Of a DNA stretch of 64,000 nucleotides, positions 14,655 through 25,784 are shown one piece after another. The stretch's first letter is position 1. Every line of letters begins with the position of its first letter. Source of the stretch: Strigops habroptila (lineage: Eukaryota; Chordata; Aves; Psittaciformes; Psittacidae); contig NC_044291.2 in assembly GCF_004027225.2 (NCBI RefSeq), forward strand, positions 8,354,707 through 8,418,706. The letters run 5' to 3'. Under the pieces are notes generated by a model, which saw only the letters and a program-made list of their open reading frames with translations, had not been told where the DNA came from and ran no database searches. The translations under genes and the position numbers were made by a program.

Positions 14655-15295
14655 CAGGGCTCTGTGCTCAGTATCCCAGGACATCCCATGCAGCCACAGC
14701 CTGTTTATTGAATGCTTCATCCCACACAAAAGCCATATTTTACCGTCAGATGCTCTCCATTAGCTTCAAGTGTGAAATTATCATTCCCACCCTGTTACCA
14801 ACCCCACCCTGGTGGAGAAATGAGGGAGAAAACAACCTCAAGGCCATTCACAGGATGTGTACGAGCTGTCACTTGTCAGCACAGAGCCCGCTTACACCAG
14901 GAATTACTGCTCAGCCTCAGGAGGGCCGCAGAGGAGCCCGGCTTGCAGACGCCAGAGCATTATAACGTTTGCATCAGCACATGGCAAAGCAACCCTGGAG
15001 GTGTTTATACCCTCTTGCAGTCAGGCAGCTGCAGGGTGCAACCCCACAGGGCTCCCAGCAATGGAGGGGGTCCATCGTGCTGCATGGGGACGTGGTGGCC
15101 TGACCCCCTGCCTCCCGTCCCTGGGTGCTCTCCTTTTCTAAGTCGATCTCTCATCTCCTTGAGATGCCAAACCTGACTGATAGGAGCCTGGACCAGAATT
15201 TTCCCTTCTCTTGCGAAGGCCGGTTCCCCTAACAACCCCATGGTGTGGGACTGGGGGATAAAGACATTGTTTTTCTTTTCCTTCCTGCCTTTCAG

Positions 15296-15396
15296 ATTTA
15301 CCCTTTACGCAGTCGATACGCGAGGGAGACACTCAGAACCGAGCACGGTCACCCTGAGGACAGCCTGCCCGCTGGTAGATGACAGCAAGGCAGAAG
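15296..15396 (+). CDS. ASTN2: Astrotactin-2, third-from-last coding exon (partial gene)
   Basis: This 101-base exon encodes 33 whole codons plus one base at each end. It is preceded by a strong pyrimidine tract ending in ttcag and followed by a gtcagt donor. The peptide contains FTLYAVDTRGRHSEPSTVTL, which I recognise as the end of the fibronectin type III domain of astrotactins. It then runs through TACPLVDDSKAE into the linker to the C-terminal annexin-like domain. Astrotactins are vertebrate neuronal membrane proteins with MACPF, EGF-like, FNIII and annexin-like parts; ASTN2 controls surface levels of ASTN1 and other neuronal proteins during glial-guided migration. The frame joins the next exon exactly (GAA G + AG). 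The preceding exon is not seen in the window. Family assignment is from memory of the protein; the choice of ASTN2 over ASTN1 rests on the neighbouring PAPPA gene. Confidence 0.93.
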
Positions 15397-16253
15397 GTCA
15401 GTGTTCAGGTGCCTCATTTGCCATGACAAAAGACATTTCCTGCTAATTTCGCTTTGCCTCTATTGGGCTCTGGGTGTTTAGAAGGATGCTGCTGGCAGCT
15501 GCTTTGGTTCCGAATCAGAAACACCAGTAAAAGCCCAGCCACTTTTGCACACCTGCATTTTCCAGTTTTGAAACCAATCCCTTTTGTTCTTATGCCCAGA
15601 ACATTTGGCTGCTTTCAGATTTAAACATTCCTCTATGTGAAAGGCAGGTTACCTGTTTTCTTTCTTCCTTGCTTTCTATTCTGAAAAGCACACAAAAGGA
15701 AGTTTTGATTAATGCTTTATTCCATGTTCTTGATAAGCATTACCAGGAAAAATGAGCAAACAAGAGACTACAGAAAAGGAAGGGAATGGAGTTTTGTGCA
15801 TTTTTCAACTCTAAAGAAAAATCCTTTTCTACAGCAGAGTTCACCCCCTTGTTTAATACATCTGAGCAGCTCTAGTAGATACCACAATGATGATGTGCTG
15901 TATTTGTGGCTGAAGTACCATCTGGTTACCAACAGCATTGTATTCTTCCTATCCTTTACTATCATAGCTGTGCAACTGCTTTTGTTCTGGTGAATGATGG
16001 AAGAGCTTGCCTGCCCTACATGAGAGGATAAGGCTGTGTCTGCCTGCACTGACAGCCCTCCTCCTCCTCCCATTCCTTCATGGAGAATTACTGGAGTCTT
16101 TAAATGCTCCCCAGGTCACCAAACACCGCTGCAGGCAATCCCAAGAGACCAGCAGCCACCCTAGATGCCCATCCCGCCTGCCAACCCTGCTTTGCTCCTC
16201 CTGTGTTAGCACCTTCTGGCTGTTCATTAATCCCACCTCCTGATCCTTTCCAG
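15397..16253 (+). other. ASTN2: ASTN2 intron, 857 bases
   Basis: A short intron with gt donor and ag acceptor between the FNIII-end exon and the annexin-domain exon. The middle is AT-rich. No repeat or RNA gene was recognised. Confidence 0.9.
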
Positions 16254-16437
16254 AGATAGCTGACAAAATCTACAACCTCTACAATGGCTACACCAGTGGG
16301 AAGGAGCAGCAGACGGCCTACAACACGCTGATGGAGGTCTCCGCTTCCATGCTCTTCCGAGTCCAGCACCACTACAATTCCCACTACGAGAAGTTTGGAG
16401 ACTTCGTGTGGCGCAGTGAGGACGAGCTGGGGCCCAG
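16254..16437 (+). CDS. ASTN2: Astrotactin-2, penultimate coding exon, annexin-like domain
   Basis: This 184-base exon has acceptor tttccag and donor gtactc and encodes 60 whole codons plus split codons at both ends (Glu in front, Arg behind). Recognisable stretches are [19 protein letters not shown] and [20 protein letters not shown], ending in [10 protein letters not shown]. This is the astrotactin annexin-like domain, a helical module near the C-terminus. Only 857 bases of intron separate it from the exon before, and about 6.6 kb from the last exon. The open frame has no stops and every junction keeps phase, so the gene looks intact here. Confidence 0.95.
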
Positions 16438-19400
16438 GTACTCGTCCCTTCTCTGCACCCTCACCTGCCCCAATGCCTGGAGCACACTTCTGTTGGCCAC
16501 TGTGGATGTGACCCTCGTTGCCTTCTCCTTGTATCCAAGAGAAGTCCTCTTCTGGTGTTCACCAAGCTGTCCTGCCATCCCCTAGGACCACCAGGTCCCA
16601 CTTGATCTTTGGATAAGTGCTTATGGGAGACATAGCAGCTGGGAGGTCTTTGGATAGGTGTCTGTGGGACATCTAGCAACCAGCCTGAACCAGGCAGGTG
16701 ATAGTGCAGATGAGCTGGGTGTGTTGGAAAAGCTGGAGGGTATAAATTAGGCCTAGGATAGAGTGTAAACTGGGACCAACTCAGATCCTCTTCAGTTGTA
16801 GAGCCATGGTAGATGAGACCATAGCTGCCCTAGGGTTCAGAGATGTCCTGATGAATTGCAGGGAGGATGATTGGAAAGGGTGACTGGAGGGATGGAGCAA
16901 TCATGCAGCAGGTATGTATGTGTTGAGTGATGTGTGCAGTGACAAGCTGCAGTACCAAGGTACCAAGAGCTGCAGTACAAAGGCAGCTGTACATGTCGGG
17001 GTGTTTGAGGAAGCTCCTGTTACCTCCTCGTGTGGCTGGGGACATGTGTGACAATGCAAACACCCTGCTGCAGGGAGATTAATCCTAAATGAAAACAGTT
17101 TTAAGCCCCTGGAAGGGCAGAGCTGAGGTGCTGGTGAACAGATGATTGCTTGTCTGTAGATTGACTGTTTGATAGAGGGATCAACGATTGAGCAATCGAT
17201 ATGTGGTAAACTTGGCTCTTCTAAATAGTATCTTTCATGGACATTTCCTTCTATTTATTTCTCTATCTGTCTGCCTTGACATATATTTATTCTCACAGTG
17301 ATATATGGTTGCCATACAAACCATAAATGTTTCCAAAATTCCCTTTTCCACCTTCCCTCTGTCCCAAAAGAATAATTCAGCTTGCTGATATAGGCACTAG
17401 AAAGGTCCTCCTAAATTTTAGCCCTCTGGTGCCCCTGACACTGTGCAGTGATGCCAGCAAATGCACAACACCTCATCTGTTACCTATATACATACACCTT
17501 TATGCTAGAAGTATTTCCTCTTTACCATACATCATGCTCTGAGGAGGGCTGGGAGAGGATTGGTTCTGGGAGTGTGAAGAGGAACCTTTCCAGAGGGACT
17601 ACATCTGCAAACCCCAGTGACTCTAAGATATCACAGGTACATGAAGTACATTGCACCCAGGGGGCTGGCAGTGTCCTGGCAAAGGCCAGGCTGCCACCCA
17701 GCCCCTTGGGAAACATTCTGCTTTTGTCTGCTTGTTAGACACTGCTGAGCATCTGCCCATAACACCAGATGACAGCTCCTCACAACAGTTTACATCCCTC
17801 CTGGACACAAATCCAAGCTGGCCTGGGGCTTGGTCTTCTCCAGGGATGACCTTGGTCATAGTTTCTTGGGTAGTTCATTAGCCTCTGACACAGAGCCATC
17901 CTCATCCTTCCCACTGCCCTCCTCCTCCTTTGATGACACTGCAGAGTCGTTTGTCATTTTCAGTTGTTCCTCTCTCTCTAAATCCCCGGGAACCATCAGC
18001 CTCTTCTTACACATCTTTATTTCCTCCGTTACTTGAGACCCAACACACTGAAGGATGCTATCTAACCTGATACCTGCATCAAGCCATGTGAGTTACAAGG
18101 TGACATTTAAATTGCCCATCTTGCCTGACTGTACCAAGATACATCTAGAGCCAGTGGTCGATTCGGCTGCTGTCTGACTTCCTCACCAAGCCAGATGAGT
18201 TCCTAGCAGTGCCCCTGTTCTGTGGTTGAGCAATATGTGACTTGCAGCCAGGGGGAAGCATCTACAAAGACCACAGCAGCCAGTGCCAGGCCCTTGACAA
18301 GAGCAAAGCTCTGCCATCCAGCCTTGCTCCTCAGGAGCTTGTACAGAAACAGAGGCACTGACGTAGCAGGAGGAGAGTGAGGATGTGCCAAGGGAGGCCA
18401 TCTCGTGACACGATTTGAACTGACAGCCTGTTCTCCTTCCCAGGGGGACGTTCATTTTCGTACCTTGAAATGTTTATCAGATGAGCCTCAGCTTTGCAGC
18501 AAATGTTCCCTCATAAACCAGAGCGACAAGAGGGAAGTGGCCTCCGTGTAATAAATACATCACCCTGGAGCCCTCGTGAGCCCAGTTTCCATGAAAGCCA
18601 CAGGTTACTGCAAACAGCTGCTTGCGAGAAGACACGCTGACAGCCAGATGTCCCAACCAGACCGTTTACATTAAGAAGACATTAAAAACTTAGCTCATAG
18701 GTGGCCCTAAACCAGGACTTTCTGTGGTCAGCAGCATCTTGGCACCTGGCTTGCCTCTTCCTGCTAGTCTCCTTTAGCAACAACAAACCCTTTCCTGCTC
18801 CCCCCACAGTCATCTTGCAGACACGGAGCGAATCTCACAGAGTTAATTTGTTCCAACAAAATCTGTCTAAACCAGTGAAGGTTTAATGCTACTGTGCATT
18901 CAGACCTTTGGATGTGTGCAGCCAGAGGGCTTCCTGACACAGCAACAGGGAGGTTTCTCTATTAGTTTCTCTCGCCGTGTTTTCAGGACAATTCTTATGG
19001 CCACTGGCTTTACGAGGAGGCAGGACAAGTAATTAAGTTTAAATCTTCCTTCCATGCCCCTACTTGTGGCCTCCACAACAACCAGGGGTCAGGATGTGGC
19101 ATCAGCCCAGGACTCGCAGCCTCTCCTTTGCTGGAGCAAGTCACCAGGCAGGCAGCCGGGACAGTCACGGGAGATGAAGTGCATCTCCAAGAGCAGCTGC
19201 CTTCTGGTACCGAGGGGGAATGCAATGTTCTGATGGGAGGCTGTGATAAGAGGCCATCAAGTCCTGGACTCATTGTCCTCCCTTACGAGGGTCTGACAGA
19301 CCCAGGTCAGTTCTTAGTAGAGTGGAAAAATCTGTATTTATGACAAAATCACCCCATATGGGAACACAGCAGCCAGCAGCCACCCTCTCCCTGCAGCAGT

Positions 19401-20879
19401 CCCAGGAATCTCATCTTCCCTCTATCCCAGGTATCATTTCTTCTTTGCTTCTTCATGCTGTTTCATTCTCTTTTAAGACCTTCCTCCTAGGTGAGATAGG
19501 GCAAGGTTCAGCTGGCTCTGGGCATGTTTTTATCCCACTCCAGCCCTCAACGTGAGTGATCACTGTCCCCTTTGCATCTGGGGGAAAAATGTCCCTGTGG
19601 GAGCACCCCCGGGGCTGGGCAGAGCAGGAGGTAACATGTCTCCTGCTCTTGGGCATGTCCTTGCAGAGCTGGGGCTGGCAACCAGGGACCTCGGTGCCCT
19701 GTCTCCTGTACAATCACTGCGCTGCACTCCCTTGCCACTGGTTCATGCACGAACCCTTGGAAGGTGCCCTGTCAGCACCCATCCCCTTTCCCTTTCCACA
19801 AGGTGCCACAGAGGGAAACAGCCATGTAGAGCCTATTTTTAAACCCTCCTCTTCATCATTTATGACTGTGGCTGTGACCTCCTAAATCCATCATAGAAGT
19901 GGAGACCAAAATCAGTCGCTGACTGGCGCTGGCTTAAAACAACAGCCTGTGTGGTGGGCACATGGCAGGTGGGAGAGCACCACTGGCTCATGCCAATGTG
20001 GGGGCACCCCTTGTCTGGGATATGGGGTGACAGGAAGGGGTTTGCTTTATCCCTTTGGGGGCTGAGAGCTGGGGATTTGGCCACAGGCAACTCCCCCCTC
20101 ACTCACTCCTCTCCCAATTCCTGCCCTTTAATAAGGCAATAAATTACCATTCCTGGCAGGGATGAGGTTGGTCAGCATTTAGGAAGATTTCATTTCCAGG
20201 ATTTGAAAAGGTGGTCGTTCTGACCCGACAGCCCTCCGCAGGGAGCGCTTGGGTAATACCCAGGCCTTGATTTATGGTGTTAAATTGGCAGCCCAAGAAC
20301 TGCTCCTGTAATTTATTACCCCACTTCACCAGAAAGCCTCTCTTTCCCCTCACCCACTCTGGGTCTCCGTCTCCTTAGCTGTTTTAAGAGGGAACAGCTG
20401 ACAGCCGAAAGCTAAATCTAACATTTACACATGACTTCATTACCCCACTAACATAAATGACTCAAAGTGGTGAAACCCATTAAAACTGGGGCTTTGGCAC
20501 TGGGCACCAAAAGCCAGGGGCTTGACTCCCTCCCTCACCATCACCCTGTCTCCTCGTTCACCACACTGCAGTGTGTTTTCAGCATCCTTGTAGCACCAGC
20601 CCATCATGTGCTGCATCCCACCCTTAAACACTGGTTCTTTCCTGGGAGTGCTCAGTACTGAGCACAACTGCAGATGCAGCAGGTGTATGGACACCAGCTC
20701 TACAAAAAGAACAGCTTCCAACACATGATGCATCAGCAGGTCTGGATGGCTTGACCCTGGTCTTTTTGCCAACCTTAAGCTGCTCTTCACATGTATGAAT
20801 GTTTGCCTAAATAACAGACCTGAGTACGTATCAGGGAGCAAGGATAACATGGTAATTTTTAGCAAAATCCAGAAGATCA

Positions 20880-21045
20880 TGGAAGTATGATGGAGCAAGA
20901 AAGGAAAATGAGAAGGTAGAGAAGTTCAAGGGGAATGGAGGCCGAGGCAGGTTGTGCAGGGAAGAATTGAGAGATGGGTAAAGAAAGCTATGGGAAGTAG
21001 GAATAAATGGAAGTGGTGAGAAGGAAGGAGAGAAAGAGAAGAACT
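20880..21045. repeat. Purine-rich tract
   Basis: About 165 bases dominated by G and A on the + strand (for example gaaggaaggagagaaagaga). It is low-complexity sequence with no coding potential. Confidence 0.8.
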
Positions 21046-21442
21046 TGGACAGCGGACATGTAGTAACGTGCTGGGCAGTCCACTCCTTCTATTGTTCGGG
21101 CCAAGCTGTGGTTACCCACCACTGGGGTTTGCCTCAAGGGTTCATCATGGCCACTCATTGTTGCTCCCCTCTTTCTATGGCTGGGAAAGGCCTTGTGGAA
21201 TCAATCTGGGGGAAAATAATTGGGTTGTTTGGGTGGCCTTCAGATGGACGACTTCCCCATGTCAGTTGTCACATCCTATCGCAACAAGTCCATCCTATGA
21301 GCTGACCTTGGGCTCTTGGCTCTAGGAACAGGTCAGACAGATGTTCATCAAGGCAGGTAGGTAGTTCCCAGCAAAGAAATGGCACAGATGATGGCATTTG
21401 GTCCTATCCAGCCCCAGTGACTTATTTGCTGAAGTTTGTTCA

Positions 21443-21463
21443 CTGTAGTGACAGTCACTACAG
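21443..21463. repeat. 21-base palindrome
   Basis: Two perfect 10-base arms (ctgtagtgac and gtcactacag) flank a single A in the last ASTN2 intron. Confidence 0.95.
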
Positions 21464-22739
21464 ACTTTGGTTTTCTGCTGAGCTGAGCTTTAATCAATCA
21501 GTCTTTACTGAAAGCATCTAATGCCATCGTAGGACTTCATAACATCTGCAGCAGTCATCCAGCAGCAAAGGGCCTGTTCTTGGCAGTGGGAGCACCAGAT
21601 GCTGCAGAAGGTCAGGTGGCTGCTCTAGAGAGTAGCATGAGTAGAGGATTCTGTCAGAGCTGGGCTCAGCTCAGCCCTTGACACTATTATATGTGTGTGT
21701 ATAGCTAATGACTCAAATTGCCTAGTCAGGCTTGTCTTTATACATTAAATCAATACATGGGTACCATGTAGTGTTGTCCAAGAAGGACCAACTCTCTTTC
21801 CTCTTCCCCTCCCCTGTAAAGCCAACCCTGAGCCCATCACCCTGAGGACGGAGCAGGGAAGTTTTCCACATGCAGCGCTGGAGGAACAGTGGTTTGCTAC
21901 AGCCTTTCATCCAGTGTTTCTGCTCCGCAGGGATTGGTCCATAGCTGTTTGGGATGCTGGGATGCCCTCTTGCCTCCTGCCGCCGTCTCTGCCCTCTGCT
22001 CCGGCGCTGGGTGGCTCCAGGCAGCCCTTCCCTGGCGTCCCGTCGCCGGGTGCCTGCGGGTGCATCGGGCTCCCCCCGCGCTGCAACACCACTCAGCTTT
22101 CATAACCAACTAATCCCTGTGTTTGTGCCTCGCTGCCCCTGACATAGCATTATCAGGAATTTACATTCCTGCAGGAACTGCGAAATCCCCAAGCCCTGAA
22201 TCCAGAGCTTTCCTGTGGCACCAGAGGGAGAGGAAATAATCTGTGATCTTGAGACTTTCAGACCACTGAAGTAAACCCTCTTCCCCTCCCTTTGTTTGAT
22301 TTAGCACTTTACAGGCTCCCACAAGGGGATTCTTGGTTTCTTATGGGTTTATTTTGTTTTGTCTTAATGTGTTGTGCTTTTTTTCCCTCTCTCTTCTGGT
22401 GTCAGTCCTTTTGGGCCATTTGCCTCCTGGAGACTTGGGAAAACAGGGAAGGGAGGGCTGGGCTCATCAATAGGGTGCTGGGGGTCTCAGCAGGATGCAT
22501 GGGGACTAGCACATGTGCTGGAGCCTATCAGAGCATGTAGTGGTGGTGGTGACCATATAGCAAGGGCAGACACTATCCAAGGGCACCCAAGCTGCACTTG
22601 TGGGTCGGACCTGAGGTTCCTCCAGCCTGGTGCTGTGGAATAGTAGATACATTCAGAACATTTGGGCAAAACAGAGCTTCTCTCCACTTGAAATAAGAAA
22701 AACAATGCCAGGCAAATGAGTATCATGCGTTCTTCATAA

Positions 22740-22937
22740 AGTCATAGAACGGTTTGGGTTGGAAGGGACCTTAAAGCTCACCCAGTCCCAACCCCCTGCC
22801 ACGGGCAGGGACACCTTCCACTAGAGCAGGTTGCTCCAAGCCCCTGTGTCCAACCTGGCCTTGAACACTGCCAGGGATGGGGCAGCCACAGCTTCGCTGG
22901 GCACCCTGTGCCAGCACCTCACCACCCTCATAGACAG
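22740..22937 (-). mobile_element. CR1 LINE, 5'-truncated 3' end
   Basis: The strand-reversed CR1 end is clear: tcatagaacggtttgggttg, then ggaagggacct, 'caaccccctgcca..ggcagggacaccttccactag', 'ccaggttggacac' on the other strand, and 'ctcaccaccctcatag'. It sits inside the last ASTN2 intron and ends about 95 bases before the last exon. It is antisense to ASTN2. Confidence 0.92.
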
Positions 22938-23031
22938 AGGCTGGTGGTGGACCCCAGAAGTCCTGTCTCCTGGTCTCTTTGCACTGCCCCACTGCTCTGT
23001 CTCTATCTCTATCTCTGTTTGTCCCCTCCAG

Positions 23032-23269
23032 GAAAGCACACCTGATCCTGAGGAGGCTGGAGAAGGTCAGCAGTCACTGCTCCACCCTGCTACGCAGTGC
23101 CTACATCCAGAGCCGCACCGAGACCATGCCCTATTTGTTCTGCCGCAGCGAAGAGGTCCGGCCGCCCGGCATGGTCTGGTACAGCATCCTAAAGGACACC
23201 AAAGTAACGTGCGAGGAGAAGATGGTCTCCATGCTGCGCAACACGTACGGGGAGTCCAAGGGGCGGTGA
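23032..23269 (+). CDS. ASTN2: Astrotactin-2, last coding exon with stop codon
   Basis: After the acceptor cccctccag, one base completes an Arg codon, followed by 78 codons and TGA at 23267-23269. The peptide begins KAHLILRRLEKVSSHCS, contains PYLFCRSEEVRPPGMVWYSI and ends in YGESKGR, the typical astrotactin C-terminus. It completes the annexin-like domain, with Cys residues in SSHCS, LFCRS and VTCEE. From memory the human ASTN2 tail is nearly the same. An antisense CR1 fragment ends about 95 bases upstream of the acceptor, so the branch point region lies just beside or inside transposon-derived sequence. The three exons in this window give about 173 residues of a protein of roughly 1,300 residues. 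Confidence 0.96.
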
Positions 23270-23470
23270 GGGAAGGTGCAGGCCTGGAGCTGTGGGAGGC
23301 AAAGGGACTCCAAGGAGTCAAGGACTCGTGATAATGCTGAGTGCTGGTGGGGTTTGGGGTCGGGTGGTGTTTGGAGGGGTTGGAAGGGGACAGCGAGGCC
23401 AAACAGGACTTTCTCGTGCAGACAGCAGAGAAACAAGAAATCAGCAAGTTGGACTTTTAATTTCTTTTCC

Positions 23471-23488
23471 TTTTTTTTTTTTTTTTTT
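23471..23488. repeat. Poly(T) run in ASTN2 3' UTR
   Basis: Eighteen consecutive T, about 200 bases after the ASTN2 stop codon. Confidence 0.95.
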
Positions 23489-23888
23489 AATTTTTCAAGA
23501 GGAAAAAACGAGAAGAAATTACCTAATTTGACTCAGCATCAAAGCCTCTCCTTTTTAATCTTTTCTTACTGAATTTCCTGGACTACACGCTCCAAAACCC
23601 TGGATAGGAGGAGATAACCTGCTGGAGGCCAGTGCCAGGCAGAGGGGAGCTGCTGGACACAGGGTGACCCCCTTCCTGCCTGCGGGGCGAGGGGCCCCAG
23701 TGCAGTGGTGGCCGAGGACGCAGGAGGAGGTGGCGCGGGTGGCCGGTGACACCGCGCTGCCAGCCAGGATTCCCGGATTGGGATGCCAGGCGGGTGCCGG
23801 GATGCTGCAGGCAAGCTGGGCTTTTGTACCACTGCGAGTCGACGGAGCAGCTCCGTGCGCAGCCGGCGCCCGGCAGCTTGTGCTGTGC

Positions 23889-23894
23889 ATTAAA
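23889..23894 (+). terminator. Candidate polyadenylation signal ATTAAA for ASTN2
   Basis: ATTAAA lies about 620 bases after the ASTN2 stop codon and is followed within 50 bases by a T/GT-rich stretch (ctgcctctttggtgtttct), the usual layout of a vertebrate cleavage site. No AATAAA is seen between the stop and this site. Confidence 0.5.
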
Positions 23895-24032
23895 GGTTCA
23901 TATTAAGTCCACCTCTGCTGCCTCTTTGGTGTTTCTTCCTGACGCCATCTCACCACTGCTTGGGCGTTTGCAGGGTTTCAGGACCAGGTGTCGCCAATGG
24001 CTGTTCCTGGGATGTGGCCAGGGTGTGTCCTT

Positions 24033-24569
24033 CTACTCGGCTCTGGTGAGACCCCCGCCCCTGCAGTTCTGCATGGAGCTCTGGAGTCGTCAGTACAGAG
24101 AAGACATGAGCCTGTTGGAGAGAGTCCAGAGGAGGCCACAAGAACTATCAGAGGGAGGGACACCTCTGCTATGAGGAAAGGCTGAGAGAGTTGGGGTTGT
24201 TTATCCTGGAGGAGAAAAGACTCCAGGGAGACCTTATTGCAGCCTTTCAGTACTTAAAAGGTGCCTAAAGAAAGCTGAGGAAAGGCTTTTTAGCAGGGTC
24301 TGTTGCGACAGGATGAGGGGTGATGGTTTCAAACTAAAAGAGGGGAGATTCAGGCTGAATGTGAGGAGGAAATTCTTTACAATGAGGGTGGCAAAACACT
24401 GGCACAGGTTGCCCAGAGAGGTGGTGGATGTGCCATCCCTGGAGACATTCAAGGCCAAGCTGGATGTGGTTCTGATCTAGTTGAAGATGTCCCTGCTCGT
24501 TGCAGGGGGTTGGAACTAGATGACCTTTGAAGGTCCCTTCCAACCCAAACCATTCCATGATTGTATGAG
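24033..24569 (+). mobile_element. CR1 LINE, about 540-base 3' end
   Basis: This is the longest CR1 copy in the window. Landmarks in order are the 'tctggtgagacc' segment, 'gagagagtccagaggaggcca', 'ctatgaggaaaggctgagag', 'gttgcccagagaggtggtgg', and the end 'ggtcccttccaacccaaacc' followed by 'attccatgattgtatgag'. It covers the last part of the element after the reverse transcriptase and is 5'-truncated, as usual for CR1. It lies just downstream of the ASTN2 poly(A) signal, in sense orientation. Confidence 0.94.
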
Positions 24570-25218
24570 GAGCTGTATTTGGAAACTGGAGCTGACCCCA
24601 AGAGCTGGATGCACAGAGACAAGGGGAAAGTGCAGCCTCTTTGTGTAGGGTCCTTCTCCCTCCCAACACCCAGCTCAGCCACTGGCCCCAGTGGGAGCTG
24701 GAGGCGTGTGGGAAAGCCCAAGAAGGAAGCCAGGGGCTAAAAGGACATGGAGAATCTGGTTTCTTTTACTGTCAGATGTGGGTTAGGCTGGCCCGGGATC
24801 CCTGTGGTAATGGATTTCTCAGCCTGGCAGCCAAACCAGAAAGTGCAGGAGGGTGAGAGGGGAAAACACACAAAAATCAGATCAGCTCAAAGCTGTTGCT
24901 TTTTCTTTTTAAAGCAAAACAACAAAACCTGGAGGGGGGAAAACGAACAGTGTGGGTTGAATTAATCAGTTTAGTCAGCCCAAAGCAAAGAGTTTTGTTT
25001 AGTTTTTCAGGTTATTTAACCCTTTAATGTAAAAACAAACAAGCAGGAGTTGAGTTTCAAAACAAAAACATTTTGAAACCAAACAAAGGTGCAGGATTTG
25101 ATGTGGAGGAAGTTCAGCCAGAGACCTCAGAGACCTTTATATTCTTGAACTAAACCTATTTGCCTGATTTGCACTCGCTCAAATAATCGTGCTTGATTGT
25201 TCCTCCCAAGCTGTTCTT

Positions 25219-25243
25219 CCTCCTCCCCCCCCCCCCCCGCCCC
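25219..25243. repeat. Poly(C) tract
   Basis: A run of 14 C, one G and four more C follow a TCC-rich lead-in. The other strand therefore has a long G run that could form a G-quadruplex and that is prone to length change and sequencing error. Confidence 0.95.
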
Positions 25244-25609
25244 TTTTTGTATTTATCTCTTCATTTGTCTTGAGCCACGTTGATGATGCACATTGGGAAG
25301 GCCTCCAGTACCTGGTCAAAGTTCCACTGGAGTTCAGTTGTTGAAGCAAGCACCAAAGCACTGCAGGTTGCCTGAGGTCTTAATTTTTGAGCTAAATGTC
25401 TTTTCCTGATGAAGAAGGAGAGGGCAATTACACTGAGAGATCTGGGCTATGACCACTGTGTCACTGAGGCTTATACAGCACTGAGCACAAGGGCCATGGA
25501 GGGACCGTGATGCCGTGTGTGTTAAAACCTCTCTCAGCACAGTTGCTGCCTGTCAACCATCCCTTTGCCCTTCAGAGGTGGCTGGTGGCCGTGGAGTTTG
25601 GTTGTGGGG

Positions 25610-25685
25610 ATGAAGATGACCATGGGGTTGGACTAGGTGACCTAGGTGGTCCCTTCCAACCCAAACTATTCTATGGTTCGATGAC
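25610..25685 (+). mobile_element. CR1 LINE, short 3' end fragment
   Basis: 'ggggttggactaggtgacct' followed by 'cccttccaacccaaactatt' and 'ctatggttcgatg' is the CR1 tail. The left border is uncertain because the upstream sequence has diverged. Confidence 0.85.
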
Positions 25686-25751
25686 TCGCTGCAGATGAAC
25701 ATAGACATTGCATTTGCTTGGCCAGAGGCTCCAAGCCCTGGTGTGGCTCTT

Positions 25752-25784
25752 GGCACCCATTCGGCACCCATTCGGCACCCATCC
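25752..25784. repeat. Tandem repeat, 11-base unit, three copies
   Basis: The unit ggcacccattc occurs twice exactly and a third time as ggcacccatcc. Confidence 0.95.

Larger units (their letters stand above)
1..15295 (+). other. ASTN2: ASTN2 intron (3' part); no exon recognised
   Basis: This is the end of a large intron upstream of the first ASTN2 exon in the window. I read both strands and saw no further astrotactin exon and no other gene. Open frames here have the biased composition of random GC-rich DNA and match no family I know. It contains short tandem duplications (2230-2267, 14625-14654) and T-rich stretches near 11370-11450 and 13030-13150. No CR1 copy was recognised. An exon shorter than about 80 bases with weak similarity could have been missed. 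Confidence 0.7.
16438..23031 (+). other. ASTN2: Last ASTN2 intron, about 6.6 kb
   Basis: Bounded by gt at 16438 and ag at 23030-23031. It holds a purine-rich tract (about 20880-21045), a 21-base palindrome (21443-21463), a short CpG-rich patch (about 22000-22085) and an antisense CR1 fragment near its 3' end. The block 18440-18690 and the block 20120-20360 are less repetitive and could be conserved non-coding sequence. Confidence 0.85.
23270..23910 (+). other. ASTN2: Probable ASTN2 3' UTR
   Basis: About 640 bases lie between the stop codon and the first good polyadenylation hexamer. The stretch holds an 18-base T run (23471-23488) followed by an A-rich part, then a GC- and CpG-rich half at about 23650-23880. 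The 3' end is inferred from the ATTAAA at 23889 and is not demonstrated. A CR1 element begins about 120 bases further on, which argues against a much longer conserved UTR. Confidence 0.6.

Noticed and set aside
22831..23331. 166-codon plus-strand open frame crossing the last ASTN2 exon
   Set aside because: It is out of frame with the real exon and made of antisense CR1 plus intron; it is a shadow of ASTN2.
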